Assembly (NCBI GenBank): GCA_025351525.1
Contig: JANXVV010000126.1
Coordinates: 1 to 5,334, forward strand
From: Humisphaera sp.
GTDB lineage: Bacteria > Planctomycetota > Phycisphaerae > Tepidisphaerales > Tepidisphaeraceae
Length of the DNA: 5,334 bases
Direction: 5' to 3'
Within the stretch, counting starts at the first letter, position 1, and every line of letters begins with the position of its first letter. Under the pieces are notes generated by a model that was not told the origin of the DNA, searched no databases, and was given only the letters and a program-made list of their open reading frames with translations. Made by a program: the position numbers and the translations under genes. Below, in pieces: positions 4,249 through 5,334 of this stretch.

Positions 4249-4791
4249 TCACATTTTCTCAATCTGCCAATATTCCAATTCCAACGGCGTGGGCCTTCCG
4301 AAGATCGTGGTGATGATGCGGACGGCGCCTTTGTCCGGCAGCAGTTCATCCACTTCGCCCTCGAAATTCATGAAGGCACCATCGGTAACGCGGACCTTGT
4401 CGCCTTTCTTCACATCCATCTTCGAGACGGTTTCGCCCTCGGGCTTGTCGGCTTCCTCAAGCATCGTGGCCTGCTCTTTGGCGGTCATGGCGCTTGGCTT
4501 GCCGTTGGAACCGATGAAGTCGCCGACGCCATCCACGCCTTTGATCATGTACCAGACGTTATCGGGGATGCGGCCATCTTTTTCGAGGGTCAACTCGATA
4601 AAGACATAACCGGGGAATTTCTTGCGGTCGGATTCCTTGCGCACGCCGCCCTTCATCGAGCGCACGCGCTCCGAAGGGACGAGAATACGGCCCACCGCCG
4701 TCTCCAGGCCTTCGATCTTGACCTTGCGGGCCAATTTCTCGCGCACCTGGTCTTCTTTATTACTCGCGACTCGAAGCGTGAAGAGTTGCAT
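4249..4791 (-). CDS. nusG: Transcription termination/antitermination factor NusG
   Basis: NusG binds the RNA polymerase clamp, reduces pausing and connects to Rho or ribosomal protein S10. The 180-residue product has an N-terminal NGN domain (about 1-110). This starts with LFTLRVASNKEDQVRE and carries MKGGVRKESDRKKFPGYVFI at 46-65, then YMIKGVDGVGDFIGSNGKP at 81-99. A charged linker (110-127) leads to a C-terminal KOW domain (about 127-180) with KKGDKVRVTDGAFMNFEGEV and the typical ending FGRPTPLELEYWQIEKM. The ATG at 4791 is the only sensible start because an in-frame TAG lies 9 bases before it; aaaagg lies just upstream as a weak ribosome binding site. It lies 54 bases after secE, the usual arrangement. 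Length is normal. Confidence 0.98.
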   Translation of the reverse strand: MQLFTLRVASNKEDQVREKLARKVKIEGLETAVGRILVPSERVRSMKGGVRKESDRKKFPGYVFIELTLEKDGRIPDNVWYMIKGVDGVGDFIGSNGKPSAMTAKEQATMLEEADKPEGETVSKMDVKKGDKVRVTDGAFMNFEGEVDELLPDKGAVRIITTIFGRPTPLELEYWQIEKM

Positions 4792-4845
4792 AGGCCTTTT
4801 CTAAAAGCGGTTCAAACCCAAAGACTATTATTCTGAACGAACAGC

Positions 4846-5334
4846 TCAACCGAAAGGGCCGAACTGAAGCACTTTGATCAGATAGAACACATAACCAAAA
4901 AACGTATCGAAGGCGAACAGCAGGCACGCGATGAACAGCATGAAGATGATGACGACCTTCGTGGAGCCGATCAACTCCGCCTTGGTGGTCCAGTTCACCT
5001 TCTTCATTTCGCTATCGGTGGCGATCAGGAAATCGACGACGTTCACGCGGTTGATGACCTGGAAGACCACCAGCGCGAAGATCGCCAAAAAACCACCGAC
5101 CAGCCCCAGCACCACCGGCATGTTGGGCCGGTTGTTGACCTGGAACCAGATCGCCGATCGCGAGTATAAAAACTGAGCCGTCAACAGCGCAATCAAGACC
5201 GCCCCACCAACCGTTCCGATGCGGGTCCAGTAGCCCTGGCCCTTTTTATAGATTGTGAAAAACCCTCCGCGCTCCGCGTTTGATGCGATCGGTTTGACAC
5301 CGGACGGCGCGGGATATTTCGGAGGAACATTGCC
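4846..5334 (-). CDS. secE: Preprotein translocase subunit SecE, N-terminus outside window
   Basis: SecE clamps the two halves of SecY in the inner-membrane protein-export channel. The frame is open from the right edge to the TGA at 4846-4848, giving 162 visible residues. These are a proline-rich start (VPPKYPAPSG), then FFTIYKKGQGYWTR (25-38), and hydrophobic spans at about 39-58, 72-95 and 126-148. The conserved SecE core is DSEMKKVNWTTKAELIGST at 107-125, followed by the last span. Three spans resemble the E. coli form; many bacterial SecE proteins have only one. The extra N-terminal part is typical, as far as I recall, of planctomycete SecE. A TTG at 5196 inside the first span is not the start, because the frame continues upstream with sensible sequence. 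Its promoter and true start are outside the window. Confidence 0.93.
   Translation of the reverse strand, partial: GNVPPKYPAPSGVKPIASNAERGGFFTIYKKGQGYWTRIGTVGGAVLIALLTAQFLYSRSAIWFQVNNRPNMPVVLGLVGGFLAIFALVVFQVINRVNVVDFLIATDSEMKKVNWTTKAELIGSTKVVIIFMLFIACLLFAFDTFFGYVFYLIKVLQFGPFG

Noticed and set aside
4183..4836. Plus-strand open frame (217 residues) opposite nusG
   Set aside because: It is antisense to a complete, canonical NusG and starts inside the heptad repeat.

Overview
The window carries one long operon read on the minus strand, in the order secE (5' end cut by the right window edge), nusG, a small membrane-protein gene, rplK, a small lipoprotein gene, rplA, rplJ, rplL. It ends in a clear Rho-independent terminator at 688-716. 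To the left lie about 550 bases without a convincing gene, and then the 3' end of a transposase-like gene on the plus strand. Gene order, fairly high GC, an SecE with three predicted membrane spans and the sequence IYKKGQGYWTR, and abundant palindromic and heptad intergenic repeats suggest a planctomycete-like bacterium. This placement is an inference from the proteins; no rRNA or other phylogenetic marker was available.

Layout from the operon's upstream side: secE (5334-4846) for the Sec translocon; nusG (4791-4249) for transcription elongation and termination; an unrecognised 135-residue membrane protein (4152-3745); rplK/L11 (3595-3167); an unrecognised 97-residue lipoprotein (3161-2868) whose start lies 5 bases beyond the rplK stop; rplA/L1 (2754-2062); rplJ/L10 (1956-1396); rplL/L7-L12 (1132-758). 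L11, L10 and L12 make up the GTPase-associated stalk base and stalk of the 50S subunit, and L1 makes the opposite stalk. The secE-nusG-rplKAJL core is a classical bacterial cluster; the membrane gene and the lipoprotein gene are the unusual passengers. No rpoB follows rplL within the window. A terminator, a gene-free stretch and the transposase remnant stand there instead.

Most of the larger junctions contain repeated or palindromic DNA. A GTTGCCA-type heptad repeat in inverted arms lies between nusG and the membrane gene and again between rplA and rplJ. A 16-bp perfect hairpin lies between the membrane gene and rplK. A REP/BIME-like pair of GC palindromes in a 33-bp inverted repeat lies between rplJ and rplL. 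The rplK-lipoprotein junction is tight and coupled. The lipoprotein-rplA junction holds a possible L1-type regulatory hairpin. I found no CRISPR array, no RNA gene and no clearly novel multi-gene system. The best candidates for something undescribed are the lipoprotein embedded between L11 and L1, the membrane protein between NusG and L11, and the repeat decoration of the operon.
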